Source: Verrucomicrobiota bacterium
GTDB taxonomy: Bacteria > Verrucomicrobiota > Verrucomicrobiia > Opitutales > Opitutaceae
NCBI GenBank assembly: GCA_023428905.1
Contig: JAEYWP010000022.1
Span: 357,092-421,091, forward strand
Length of the DNA stretch: 64,000 bases
Reading direction: 5' to 3'
The notes beneath the pieces were generated by a model that ran no database searches, was not told where the DNA came from, and worked only from the letters and a program-made list of their open reading frames with translations. Below, in pieces: positions 8,143 to 17,449 of this stretch (its first letter is position 1; every line of letters begins with the position of its first letter). The translations under genes and the position numbers were made by a program.

Positions 8143-9516
8143 ATGAGCCCCCTTCCTGCATCGCCCCTGACTGCGCCCGAGCTGGCGCCTGGCGTCCAGG
8201 GTCTCTTTGGGCTCCGTGCCTTCCGCCTGCACTGGGCGGGAGTGGCCCTTTCGCAAGTGGGTGCGTGTTTCACCTTTGTTGCCCTGCCCTGGCTGGTGCT
8301 GGCGCTGCCGGGCGCCGACGCGTTTTCTGTCACCACCGTGCTGGCGGCGGCCACCTTGCCCGCGGGGGTCTTCATGCTTTTTGGTGGCGGGTTGGCGGAC
8401 CGGTTTTCCGCCTATCGCACGCTTCTGGTGAGCCGCGGGGGATTCCTCTTGGTGGTTTCGTTATTTGCCGTGACCACCTTTGCCACGGTTCCGTCGCTCT
8501 GGGTCGTCCACGTGTTCGCCCTCCTCCTCGGCACGCTCTCCGCGGTGGGCACTCCCGCCTCGCAGGCGCTGCTTCCCACCTTTGTGCCGGCCGCGCGCCT
8601 CGGTCAGGCAAACGGACTTGTGATGGGTACATTGCAAGGGGCGCAGGTGGTGGGGCCGGTGGTGGCGGGCTGGCTGGTTTGGGCCGGGCAACGCTGGCGC
8701 GACCTCGAGCCGGTGGGCAGCGCGACCGCGGGCATTGCACTGGCCTTTGCGGCCGAGGCCCTGGCGGCGGCGAATGCACTGGCGCTATTGGTCGGGATGC
8801 GCCTGAGGGCGTCCCCGCCCGTGCGCGGAGACATCCTGCGCCTGGTGGGAGAGGGGCTGCGGTTTGCGTGGGAGGATCCCGGCATCCGTCGCGTGCTGGG
8901 TTATTTGCTCGCGGTTTCGTTTTTTGTGCACGGGCCGCTGCTGGCGAGCCTGCCGCTCTACACCCGATTCCAACTCGGACTCGATGAGCGGGCTTACGGC
9001 ACCCTCTACACCTTGCTGGGCCTCGGCACCGTTCTGGGCGCCGGCGCCGCCATGCTGCTGCGCCCGTCCCCGGCCCGGCTGGGCGTGGTGGTGCTGCTCT
9101 GTGATTTCGCGATCGGGACCTGCGTCGCGGCGCTGCCGCACCTGCCGCAGCTATGGCTGGCGGGAGCCGCGCTTCTGGTGGTCGGCCTCGGCCTTGGCAT
9201 GGTCATGGTCGCCGGCACGACGTGGTTCCAGCTCCGCACCCCGGGCCCCTTCATGGGGCGGGTGATGAGCCTGGTCATGTTTGCCGTCCTCGGGACCGTG
9301 CCGATCTCCGCCGCGCTCACCGGGGCCCTGGTCCATCGTTTCGGCCTCGGCCCCGTGCTCACCGCCTCCGGCGGGACCGTGGTGGTGCTCACCGCCGCCG
9401 GCCTGGCCCTTCCCGGTATCCGGGGGATGGGGACGCTGCCCACCCGCCAACCTCCCTCCGTCGGCGCGGCCGGCCCGGTGGCGGTCCTCTCGCCTTCACT
9501 CACCGACCTCGATTAA
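8143..9516 (+). CDS. MFS transporter (EntS/MFS_3-like exporter)
   Basis: A 457-residue polytopic membrane protein with about 12 hydrophobic segments. FGGGLADRFSAYRTLLVSRGG is the loop 2-3 MFS signature (GGxLADRxxxR), and TPASQALLPTFVPAARLGQANGL matches the MFS_3 group that includes the enterobactin exporter EntS. The TAA stop (9514-9516) is 5 nt before the PKS start, so the two genes are almost certainly cotranscribed and probably translationally coupled. The likely role is export of the polyketide or self-protection. The C-terminus after the last helix is a Pro/Ser-rich tail. Confidence 0.85.
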   Translation: MSPLPASPLTAPELAPGVQGLFGLRAFRLHWAGVALSQVGACFTFVALPWLVLALPGADAFSVTTVLAAATLPAGVFMLFGGGLADRFSAYRTLLVSRGGFLLVVSLFAVTTFATVPSLWVVHVFALLLGTLSAVGTPASQALLPTFVPAARLGQANGLVMGTLQGAQVVGPVVAGWLVWAGQRWRDLEPVGSATAGIALAFAAEALAAANALALLVGMRLRASPPVRGDILRLVGEGLRFAWEDPGIRRVLGYLLAVSFFVHGPLLASLPLYTRFQLGLDERAYGTLYTLLGLGTVLGAGAAMLLRPSPARLGVVVLLCDFAIGTCVAALPHLPQLWLAGAALLVVGLGLGMVMVAGTTWFQLRTPGPFMGRVMSLVMFAVLGTVPISAALTGALVHRFGLGPVLTASGGTVVVLTAAGLALPGIRGMGTLPTRQPPSVGAAGPVAVLSPSLTDLD

Positions 9517-9521
9517 TTCGT

Positions 9522-12500
9522 ATGCATCACAGCCCTGACTCCTCCCCCCACGATCTCGCCCTGATCGGCATGGCCTGCCGCTTCCCCGGGGGCAACCTGC
9601 ACCCCCGCGACTTCTTCCAGTTCCTGCTCAATCGGGGCGACGGGATCGTGCCGGTGCCGGCGGATCGCTGGGAAAACAAGGCGTGGCACGATGCCGACAA
9701 GGAGAAGAAAAACCGCCTGTACGTGGACCGCGGCGGGTTCATCGCCGGGATCGACCAGTTCGATCCGCTGTTTTTCGGGATCTCCCCGGCGGAGGCAACG
9801 CGGGTGGACCCGCAGCACCGCTGGCTCCTTGAACTCACGTACGAGCTGCTGGAAAACGCCGGGCTCCGCGCGCGCGACCTGAGGGGAAGCGACACCGCCG
9901 TCTATATCGGGCAGTTCATGCACGACTACGAGCAGCTGCAGCTCGACGCCGCCGCGCACGGGCTGGTGAGTTCGCACAGCGCGACCGGGCCGTCGATGAC
10001 GCTGACCGCCAACCGCATTTCCTATGTATTCGACTTCCGGGGACCGAGTGTCGCCCTCGACACCGCCTGCTCCTCCTCGCTCGTCGCGCTGGACCTGGCC
10101 TGCCGGGCGGTGCTGTCGGGCGACAGCCGCCTCGCGATCGCGGGTGGGGTTAACATCCTCCTCCGGCCGGAGCTGACCCTCTCCATCTGCAAGGCGTCGA
10201 TGCTGTCGCCCGATGGAGCCTGCAAGAGCTTTGATGCCTCGGCCAATGGATACGTCCGCAGCGAGGGTGCGGGCCTTGTGTTGGTGAAGCGGCTGTCGGA
10301 GGCCCAGCGCGACGGCGACACCGTGCTCGCCGTGATCAAGGCAACGGGTGTGAATCAGGATGGCCAGACACCGGGCATCACCGTGCCGAGCGGGGCGGCC
10401 CAGCGGGCCCTCCTCCTGCGTTCGCTCCAGCGGGCCGGCCTCGGTGCGGACGAAATCCAGTACGCCGAGGCGCACGGCACGGGCACGGCGGTCGGCGACC
10501 CCATCGAGGTGAACGCCCTGGGCTCGGTGCTGGGCGTCCGCCCGATCGAGCAGGCGTCCTGTGTGATTGGTTCGGTCAAAAGCAACATCGGCCACACCGA
10601 GGCGGCAGCCGGCATGGCGGGCCTGATCAAAACCGTCTTTGCGATGCGGCACGGGGTGATCCCGCCCAACATCCGCTTCAACGAGATCAATCCTGCCATC
10701 AACCTCGCCCAGCTCAACCTCCGCGTGGCGGACGCGCCGGTGGCCTGGCCCGACACCCCCGACCGGCCGCGGTGCGCCCTGGTCAACTCCTTCGGCTTCG
10801 GCGGCACCAATGCCAACGTTATCCTTCAGGAAGCACCTTCACCCGTGGCCGAGCCGGGGCAGGACCAGGCCCCGGTTTACCACGGACCGGAGCGCCTGCT
10901 CCCACTCAGCGCGGAAACCGAGCAGGGCCTGAAAGACCAGGCGACACGCCTGCTCGAGCATCTGCGTGTGCGCGAGCGGCAGGAGCCGCCCGCACGGGAC
11001 GGCTCGTTGCATGATCTGTGTTACACCGCGGCGGTGCGCCGCGAGCACCACACCCATCGTCTGGTGGTGCGCGCCGCGGATGAACCTTCGCTGTGCACCG
11101 CCCTGGAGTCCTGGATCGCGGGCCAGGCGTCGCCCGACGTGCAGCGGGGCATCGCTTCGCGTGGCGAGGCGGGGCGCACGTGTTTTGTGTTTTCCGGCAT
11201 GGGCACGCAGTGGGCCGGAATGGGCCGCCAGCTCTACGAGGCGGAACCGGTCTTCCGCGAGGTCATCGAGCGCTGCAGCCGGGCCCTGGAGGCGCTCTCG
11301 GGATGGTCGCTGGTGGAGGAGCTGTTTGCCCCGGCGGAGCGCTCGCGCGTGGCCGAGACCTTTGTCGCGCAGCCTGCCATCTTTGCCGTTCAGGTCGCGT
11401 TGACCGCCCTGCTCGAGACGTGGGGCATCCGTCCGCACGCCGTGGTGGGGCACAGTGCCGGCGAAGTGGCCGCGGCTCATGTCGCCGGCGCGCTGGATTT
11501 TGATGACGCGGTGCGGGTGATCTTTCACCGGTCCCGTCTCCAGCAGACCACGGAAGGCCTGGGCACGATGCTGGCGGTCGGCCTTTCCGCCGCTGCGGTT
11601 CAGTCCTACCTAGCGGGGGAAACGTCCGTCTCCATCGCGGCGATCAACAGCCCCGATGCACTTACCCTCTCGGGTGATCATCAGGCCCTGACGCGAATCG
11701 CCCGCGCCCTCGACCAGCAGGGGGTCTTCGCGCGGTTTCTCAAGGTCGGTGTGCCTTACCACAGCCCGGCGATGGATCGCCTGCGCACGCCGATGATCGA
11801 CGCGCTGGAGGGACTGACGGTCCGTGAGCCCAAGCTCGCGCTTTACTCCACCGTGAGCGGCGACCTGACGAAAACGGGAGACTGGGGCCCGGAGTACTGG
11901 CCGAAGAATGTCCGTGAGCCCGTTCTTTTCATGAAGGCGATCGAGGCTGCCTCCGCGGCCGGCTGCGGGACCTTTATCGAGGTGGCGCCGCATGCCGCGC
12001 TCTCCAGTTCAATCGAGAAGACCCTGGCAGGCGTCTCGCCTCGTCCGGCGGTGGTCGCGACCCTGCGCCGGGAGCAGGGGGACACCGCGATGATGGCCGC
12101 TACGCTCGGCGCCCTTCATGTCCACGGTTTCTCGGTCGATTGGGCCCGGCTCTACCCCAAGGCGGGACGGCTGGTTTATCTGCCCAACTATGCCTGGCAG
12201 CATGCCAGCTACTGGTGCGAGGAGCCGTCGGTCCGGGAAACCCGGTTGAAGAACCTGGGCGGGCGCGCCTCGCGCTCGGCCGTGGTGCACCCGCTGCTTG
12301 GCGCGGCGCATCCTTCCGCCCGCCCTGGCTGGATCAGCTCGATCGACCTGCAGGACCTTTCCTTCCTTTCCGATCACCGGGTGGAAGACGAGCCTGTGTA
12401 CCCGGCAGCGGGATACATTGAGATGGCGCTGGCGGTCGCCGCACAGGGAGGGCAAGGCCGGGCGCTGCTGGAGGAGATTCGTTTTGAGCGGGCGCTCTTT

Positions 12501-15500
12501 CTCGCCCCGGATCGTACCACGCCGCTGGATACGACCTTCGATCCGTCGAGCGGACGCCTGGAGATCCACGCCCAGGATGCGCAGTCCGGGCAGTGGTCGC
12601 GGGTCAGCGGCGCGCTGCTTTCTCCGGAGCTGAAAGGGGACGCGATCCCCATGGTAGACCGGCAGCAGATCCTGGGGCGTTGCACCGAGACGATGGGGCG
12701 CGAGGTGTTCTACCGGCACTGCCACCAGCTCGGCCTCTCGTATGCGGGACGCTTCCAGCCGGTGGAGCGGGTCCATGTTGGCAAGAACGAGGTCCTGGCG
12801 GAGGTGGTGCTCCCCACCGGGCTGGCTGCCTCACTCCCGGAGTATCACCTCCATCCCGTCCTCCTCGATGGGGCCTTCCAGGGTATCTTTGCCGCCGTCT
12901 CGATCGGCTACCTTCCGGTGCGGATCGAGTCGCTGCGGTGCCACCAGGCTCCCGGGGAACGGTGTTATTCGCATATCCGGATTCTGGAGCAGTCGGACGA
13001 GGCCATGCTGGGCGACCTGGAGATCTTTGACGACGAGGGCAGGGTGGCGGTCGAAATCCGCGGCATCGCCCTGCGCTCGACCAAAACGCGACAGGCCTCG
13101 GTCGACGCCAGCCCGCGCACGCTCATGTACGAGGACGTCTGGCAATTGCAGGAGACCGCCCCGGCCCCCGCCGGAGCCCGGACGCCTGGCACCTGGGTGC
13201 TCCTGTCGGACCGCGGTGGCGTGGCCGAGCGGCTGGCCGCTCGCCTGGAGGAGCTGGGCCAGTCCTGCAGCATCCTCCGGCCCCCGGCCTCCGGCTTCAG
13301 CCTGCGGGAGGAGCTGGTGAACAGCCTGCGCGGCAGTGCCGCCCACTGCCAGGCGGTGCTTTACCTTTCTGCCCTGGACTATCTGCCGGACGCGGAGGCG
13401 TCCGCGGACGAAATGCTGCAGGAGTGCATGGCCGTCACCGCGTATCCACTACAGCTTGTCCAGGCGATGGAGGACGTTCCCTGGTCGACCCCGCCGCGGC
13501 TCCTCCTCGTCACACGCGGTGCTCACACCGTGTCTCACGTTGAGCCCCCGCCCGTGCCCGTGCAGGGAGCACTCTGGGGCTTCGGTCGGGTCGTCGCCTC
13601 GGAGCACCCCGGCTACCGACCCACCCTGCTCGACCTCCCGCGGGACCTGGACGCCGCCGCGCTTGAGCGTCTTCCGGAGGCTCTGCTGGGAGGAGAACTG
13701 GAGGACGAGATCTCGGTGCGCGCTTCGGGTGTATATCGGCACCGCCTCCGGGCCCTCGGCTCGGCCCAGCTCACCGCACACGCGGCCACGCCGCAGCCCT
13801 GCGCCGGCGATGAACCGTTCGCCTTGAGATGGGCGCGGGAACCGGAAGGGGGTCGCGCCGTGGCCACCGCGCTTCCGTTGCCGGACCTCTCCGAGTCCGA
13901 GGTCTGTCTGCGGACCACCCTGGCCGCGCTGTCAGGTGAGCATGCCGCGGGGGACGCCGCCGAGACCGGGGCCTGTGTGGGAACTGTCACCTGCGTCGGG
14001 AGCAGCGCGTCGCGCCTGCGGCCCGGCACGGTGGCGGTGGGTTATGCGCGCCCGGCCCTGGCGTCCCTGGCCGCCGCCGAGGAGTCCCTGGTCGTCCGCA
14101 AGCCCGAGCATCTCACCGACGCGGAGGGACTGGCCCTTGCGGCTGCCTTTGTCCCTGCGTATCACGCCCTGGACTACCTGGCGATGTTGCGCGAGGGAGA
14201 GCATGTCTTGATTCACCAGGCCGGCGACCCCGTCGGCCTCGCCGCGGTGCAGTTTGCCCGGCTGAAGGGCGCAGTGGTGCACGCCACCTGTGACCAGCCC
14301 GCCGATCGGGCCCGGCTGAGGACGCTTGGCGTCGCCCACCTGCACAACGCCTTGTCCGGCGACTACCTGGCGGCGGTGGGCCGGGACACGGGCGGGCGCG
14401 GGGTCGACGTGGTGGTGCATGCCGCCGCCCCCCATCAGGCTGCCCGCAACGCGGCGCTGCTGAAACCCTGTGGCCGCTTTGTCGATTGCACGCAGCGGGG
14501 CGGTGCGGTGGATCCTGCGCTCCTGAGTGAGATCGCGGCCCGCAGCGGTTCCTATCACCGGCTCGACTTCAGTCGCCTCATCACCGCGCGACCCGATCGA
14601 GCTGGTCAGCTGCTGCGCGAGGTTGCGGGTCTGTTCGAGTCCCGCCTGCTGCATCCCTGCACCCTGGATGCCTTTGAGGTGGGCGAGATCGACCAGGCGC
14701 TCTCCCGCCTGGTCCGGCGCAGTCCACTGGACCGCGTCGCCGTGGTGATGGACGCTGCGCCCTCGCGCCTCGCCCCGGGCCAGGATCGTTTCCCGGTGAA
14801 ACGCGAGGGCACCTATCTGGTCACGGGCGGCCTCGGTGGCCTCGGCTTAGAGCTTCTCACCTGGCTGGTAAAGGAGGGGGCCCGGTCAGTGGTGTTGATC
14901 GGACGGAGCGAACCGGGCGCACCCGCGCAGGCCGCGATTCAGGCGGCCCGTGCCGCCGGGGCGACGGTCACGACGCAAAAGGCCGATGTTTCGGAGCGTG
15001 CCGACGTGGCCCGCGTCCTTCGCACGATCGAGGAGACGCTGCCGCCCCTGGCGGGGGTGTTTCACGCCGCCGGCGTGCTCGACGACGGGACGGTCTTGCA
15101 GCAGACACCCGGGCGATTCCTCAAGGTCTTTGGTCCGAAGGTGGCGGGCGCCTGGAACCTCCACCGGCTCACCGCCCATCTGCCTCTGGAAATCTTTGCG
15201 TGCTTCTCGTCGATTGCGTCCGTCGTCGGCTGGTCGGGCCAGTCCAACTACGCCGCGGCGAATGCCTTTATGGATACGCTGGCACGGCACCGGCGGGCGC
15301 GGGGGCTGCCGGCGGTGTCGGTCAACTGGGGGCCGTGGAGCGGGTCGGGCATGGCGGCGAAATTGGAGGATCGGGACCAGCAGCGCATGCGCGAGGCGGG
15401 GATGTCGCTCCTCACCCCGGGGGATGCCTTGGGTGCGTTGCGCGAGCTCCTCGCCCACCACGTCGTCCAGGCCGGTGTTTTCGAGGTTGATTGGGCCCGG

Positions 15501-17363
15501 CTCCTCCGAGGCCAGGCGCGCGTGCGGGCCCTCTTTGCCGACCTGACGGTCGGCACCGAGGTCGGTATGGTGCGTGAATTCGCGGCCCGTTTCGCCGCTG
15601 TTCCCGCAGCCGGGCAGGAAGCGCTGGTGCTGGAGGAAATCAGCACGGTGCTGGCCGCGGTCCTCGGCCTCGAGTCGGCCGCCGGCGTCGATCGTGCACG
15701 TCCGGTGAGTGACTACGGGGTGAATTCACTGATGGCGATGGAGCTGCGAAACCGTCTCCAGCTCTCCCTTAAATTGAAGCTGCCCTCCACCTTCGCCCTC
15801 AAACACCCGACGGTGGAGGCGATGGGGCGCTACGTTCTCGAGCAGCTGCGGACCGCGTCCGCTCCGCTTGAAGCGGAGGTGGTGTACTGGGATCCCGCGC
15901 AGCCCGAGATGGTGCACACGCACGAGATCAACGGCCCGCTTGCCGCCCTTACTCCCTCGGTCCTCAACTGGATCCACGAGGGACACGACGCGCATTTCAA
16001 CGTCGGCAGCCTCCTCGAGATGTCGTCGGACGGCTTTGACCTGGACGCGCTGCGCACCGCGTTGCGCATCGTCTTCGCCTATCACGACGGCTGCCGCCTC
16101 CAGATTGTGCGGGACGGTGACACTTATCGCGGGGAAATCGCGTCGCTCGCCGGTGCGTTCCCGTTGCTGGAGTTCGACTACCGCGGGCTCGGATACGAGC
16201 AGGGCGCGGCGCGGATGGAGGCCAAGAACGACGAGTTGCAGGCCAGCTTCCGCTTCGAGCGCGGGCAGTTCCTCTTCCGAGCGGCGTATTATCAATTGGA
16301 TGACGCCAATCCGCACCGGCTCCTGATCATCTTCCACCACTACGTCTCCGACGCGATCTCGCAGCACCTGTTCGGCCAGACGCTCAGCCAGGTGTACGCG
16401 CGGGTCCGCGCCGGCCAGCGGGTCACGCTGCCGGCCAAGGCCTACAGCCTGATCGACTGGACGCAACGGCTCCATGCGTTTGCGCACGGCGAGGCGGCCG
16501 AGCAGCTGCCCTACTGGCTCGACACCGTCCAGCGGAGCCGCGGATGCCTGATCAAGGATGAATTTGTATCCGGACGTCCGCGACGAATGGAGGATTATCG
16601 CGTGTTTACGCAGGCGATGGGAGCGGACGCGTCCGCCCGGGTGTCCGGGTTCTGCCGTGAACGCGGGGTCGAGTTCTCTGACCTCGGCACCTATGCGGTG
16701 GTGCACGCCTTTGGGCCCCTGAGCCGAAGCCGCGGTCTTTGGGTCGACCTGATCACGCACGCGCGTTCCGGAATCTTTGACCAGGTGGCGATTCCCCAGC
16801 TGTTCGGTCAGATCTCGGAAAGCGCGTCGATCCTCTTTGAGCTGGCGCCTGGAGCCACCCACCTGGAGCAGATCACACGGATGCGGGAGCAGCGCCTCGC
16901 GCCCCCGAATGGAGGCATCGGGCTTCGCGCGCTGCGTTTTCTCAACCAGGACCCGCTGGTGCGGGCTCGCCTGGGTCGCGACGAATCGCCGCAGGTCGGG
17001 CTCAATTTCGACCTGATCGACTACGGCAGCGCGGCCGAGCAGAGCTGGATCCGGTTTGCCCGTGAACGGGCGGGGCGCAATCAGAGCGAGCACCTGCGCA
17101 AGACGGCGGAGGAGTTGCGGCTGGCGTTCTTCCTTTCGATCCGCCTTCGCGGCGGGCGCTATGTCCTGGAGGTCGCCTATTATCGCGATCGTTTCCACGA
17201 CGCGACGATCGAGCGATTTGCCGAGGCGCTGTTCGGCCTGCTCGGGAATGTGGCGGCGGATCCGGAGGCGCGGCTGCCGGCCCCTCCTCCTGCCGCGGTT
17301 CTCTCCGAGCACATGGAGCCGGCCACGGCGTCGCCGGTTGCGCTCACACCGGCGGCGTACTGA
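9522..17363 (+). CDS. single-module type I polyketide synthase, KS-AT-DH-ER-KR-ACP-C
   Basis: 2613 residues from ATG 9522. KS: DTACSSSL (Cys183), EAHGTGT (His318), NIGHTEA (His358). AT: GHSAGE (Ser645) with a VPYHSPAM motif (His747), which does not settle malonyl versus methylmalonyl use. DH: SDHRVEDEPVYPAAGY (His952) and HPVLLDGAFQ (Asp1116). A structural pseudo-KR follows, then ER with the cofactor loop reading AGDPVG (1567-1572) instead of the usual AGGVG. KR: TGGLGGLG from 1768, the B-type LDD (1853-1855), Ser1897 and Tyr1910. ACP: GVNSL with Ser2069, where Asp normally precedes Ser. The last 500 residues are a condensation domain with HHYVSDA (2272-2278), Ala replacing the usual Gly. No methyltransferase or thioesterase is present. 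It probably works iteratively and releases product by C-domain transfer. Confidence 0.93.
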   Translation: MHHSPDSSPHDLALIGMACRFPGGNLHPRDFFQFLLNRGDGIVPVPADRWENKAWHDADKEKKNRLYVDRGGFIAGIDQFDPLFFGISPAEATRVDPQHRWLLELTYELLENAGLRARDLRGSDTAVYIGQFMHDYEQLQLDAAAHGLVSSHSATGPSMTLTANRISYVFDFRGPSVALDTACSSSLVALDLACRAVLSGDSRLAIAGGVNILLRPELTLSICKASMLSPDGACKSFDASANGYVRSEGAGLVLVKRLSEAQRDGDTVLAVIKATGVNQDGQTPGITVPSGAAQRALLLRSLQRAGLGADEIQYAEAHGTGTAVGDPIEVNALGSVLGVRPIEQASCVIGSVKSNIGHTEAAAGMAGLIKTVFAMRHGVIPPNIRFNEINPAINLAQLNLRVADAPVAWPDTPDRPRCALVNSFGFGGTNANVILQEAPSPVAEPGQDQAPVYHGPERLLPLSAETEQGLKDQATRLLEHLRVRERQEPPARDGSLHDLCYTAAVRREHHTHRLVVRAADEPSLCTALESWIAGQASPDVQRGIASRGEAGRTCFVFSGMGTQWAGMGRQLYEAEPVFREVIERCSRALEALSGWSLVEELFAPAERSRVAETFVAQPAIFAVQVALTALLETWGIRPHAVVGHSAGEVAAAHVAGALDFDDAVRVIFHRSRLQQTTEGLGTMLAVGLSAAAVQSYLAGETSVSIAAINSPDALTLSGDHQALTRIARALDQQGVFARFLKVGVPYHSPAMDRLRTPMIDALEGLTVREPKLALYSTVSGDLTKTGDWGPEYWPKNVREPVLFMKAIEAASAAGCGTFIEVAPHAALSSSIEKTLAGVSPRPAVVATLRREQGDTAMMAATLGALHVHGFSVDWARLYPKAGRLVYLPNYAWQHASYWCEEPSVRETRLKNLGGRASRSAVVHPLLGAAHPSARPGWISSIDLQDLSFLSDHRVEDEPVYPAAGYIEMALAVAAQGGQGRALLEEIRFERALFLAPDRTTPLDTTFDPSSGRLEIHAQDAQSGQWSRVSGALLSPELKGDAIPMVDRQQILGRCTETMGREVFYRHCHQLGLSYAGRFQPVERVHVGKNEVLAEVVLPTGLAASLPEYHLHPVLLDGAFQGIFAAVSIGYLPVRIESLRCHQAPGERCYSHIRILEQSDEAMLGDLEIFDDEGRVAVEIRGIALRSTKTRQASVDASPRTLMYEDVWQLQETAPAPAGARTPGTWVLLSDRGGVAERLAARLEELGQSCSILRPPASGFSLREELVNSLRGSAAHCQAVLYLSALDYLPDAEASADEMLQECMAVTAYPLQLVQAMEDVPWSTPPRLLLVTRGAHTVSHVEPPPVPVQGALWGFGRVVASEHPGYRPTLLDLPRDLDAAALERLPEALLGGELEDEISVRASGVYRHRLRALGSAQLTAHAATPQPCAGDEPFALRWAREPEGGRAVATALPLPDLSESEVCLRTTLAALSGEHAAGDAAETGACVGTVTCVGSSASRLRPGTVAVGYARPALASLAAAEESLVVRKPEHLTDAEGLALAAAFVPAYHALDYLAMLREGEHVLIHQAGDPVGLAAVQFARLKGAVVHATCDQPADRARLRTLGVAHLHNALSGDYLAAVGRDTGGRGVDVVVHAAAPHQAARNAALLKPCGRFVDCTQRGGAVDPALLSEIAARSGSYHRLDFSRLITARPDRAGQLLREVAGLFESRLLHPCTLDAFEVGEIDQALSRLVRRSPLDRVAVVMDAAPSRLAPGQDRFPVKREGTYLVTGGLGGLGLELLTWLVKEGARSVVLIGRSEPGAPAQAAIQAARAAGATVTTQKADVSERADVARVLRTIEETLPPLAGVFHAAGVLDDGTVLQQTPGRFLKVFGPKVAGAWNLHRLTAHLPLEIFACFSSIASVVGWSGQSNYAAANAFMDTLARHRRARGLPAVSVNWGPWSGSGMAAKLEDRDQQRMREAGMSLLTPGDALGALRELLAHHVVQAGVFEVDWARLLRGQARVRALFADLTVGTEVGMVREFAARFAAVPAAGQEALVLEEISTVLAAVLGLESAAGVDRARPVSDYGVNSLMAMELRNRLQLSLKLKLPSTFALKHPTVEAMGRYVLEQLRTASAPLEAEVVYWDPAQPEMVHTHEINGPLAALTPSVLNWIHEGHDAHFNVGSLLEMSSDGFDLDALRTALRIVFAYHDGCRLQIVRDGDTYRGEIASLAGAFPLLEFDYRGLGYEQGAARMEAKNDELQASFRFERGQFLFRAAYYQLDDANPHRLLIIFHHYVSDAISQHLFGQTLSQVYARVRAGQRVTLPAKAYSLIDWTQRLHAFAHGEAAEQLPYWLDTVQRSRGCLIKDEFVSGRPRRMEDYRVFTQAMGADASARVSGFCRERGVEFSDLGTYAVVHAFGPLSRSRGLWVDLITHARSGIFDQVAIPQLFGQISESASILFELAPGATHLEQITRMREQRLAPPNGGIGLRALRFLNQDPLVRARLGRDESPQVGLNFDLIDYGSAAEQSWIRFARERAGRNQSEHLRKTAEELRLAFFLSIRLRGGRYVLEVAYYRDRFHDATIERFAEALFGLLGNVAADPEARLPAPPPAAVLSEHMEPATASPVALTPAAY

Positions 17364-17449
17364 CCGCGCGTTCCCACGTTTTGCCGGCCGCGCCTCCCTC
17401 CCGGCGGCGGTGCGGCCAGCCTCTTCCAACCCAACCCCTGATTCTTCCC

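Noticed and set aside
9153..9521. In-frame extension of the PKS to an upstream ATG at 9153
   Set aside because: It would overlap the MFS gene by more than 360 bp and encode low-complexity sequence. MHHSPDSSPHDLALIGMACRFPGG at 9522 is the normal KS start.
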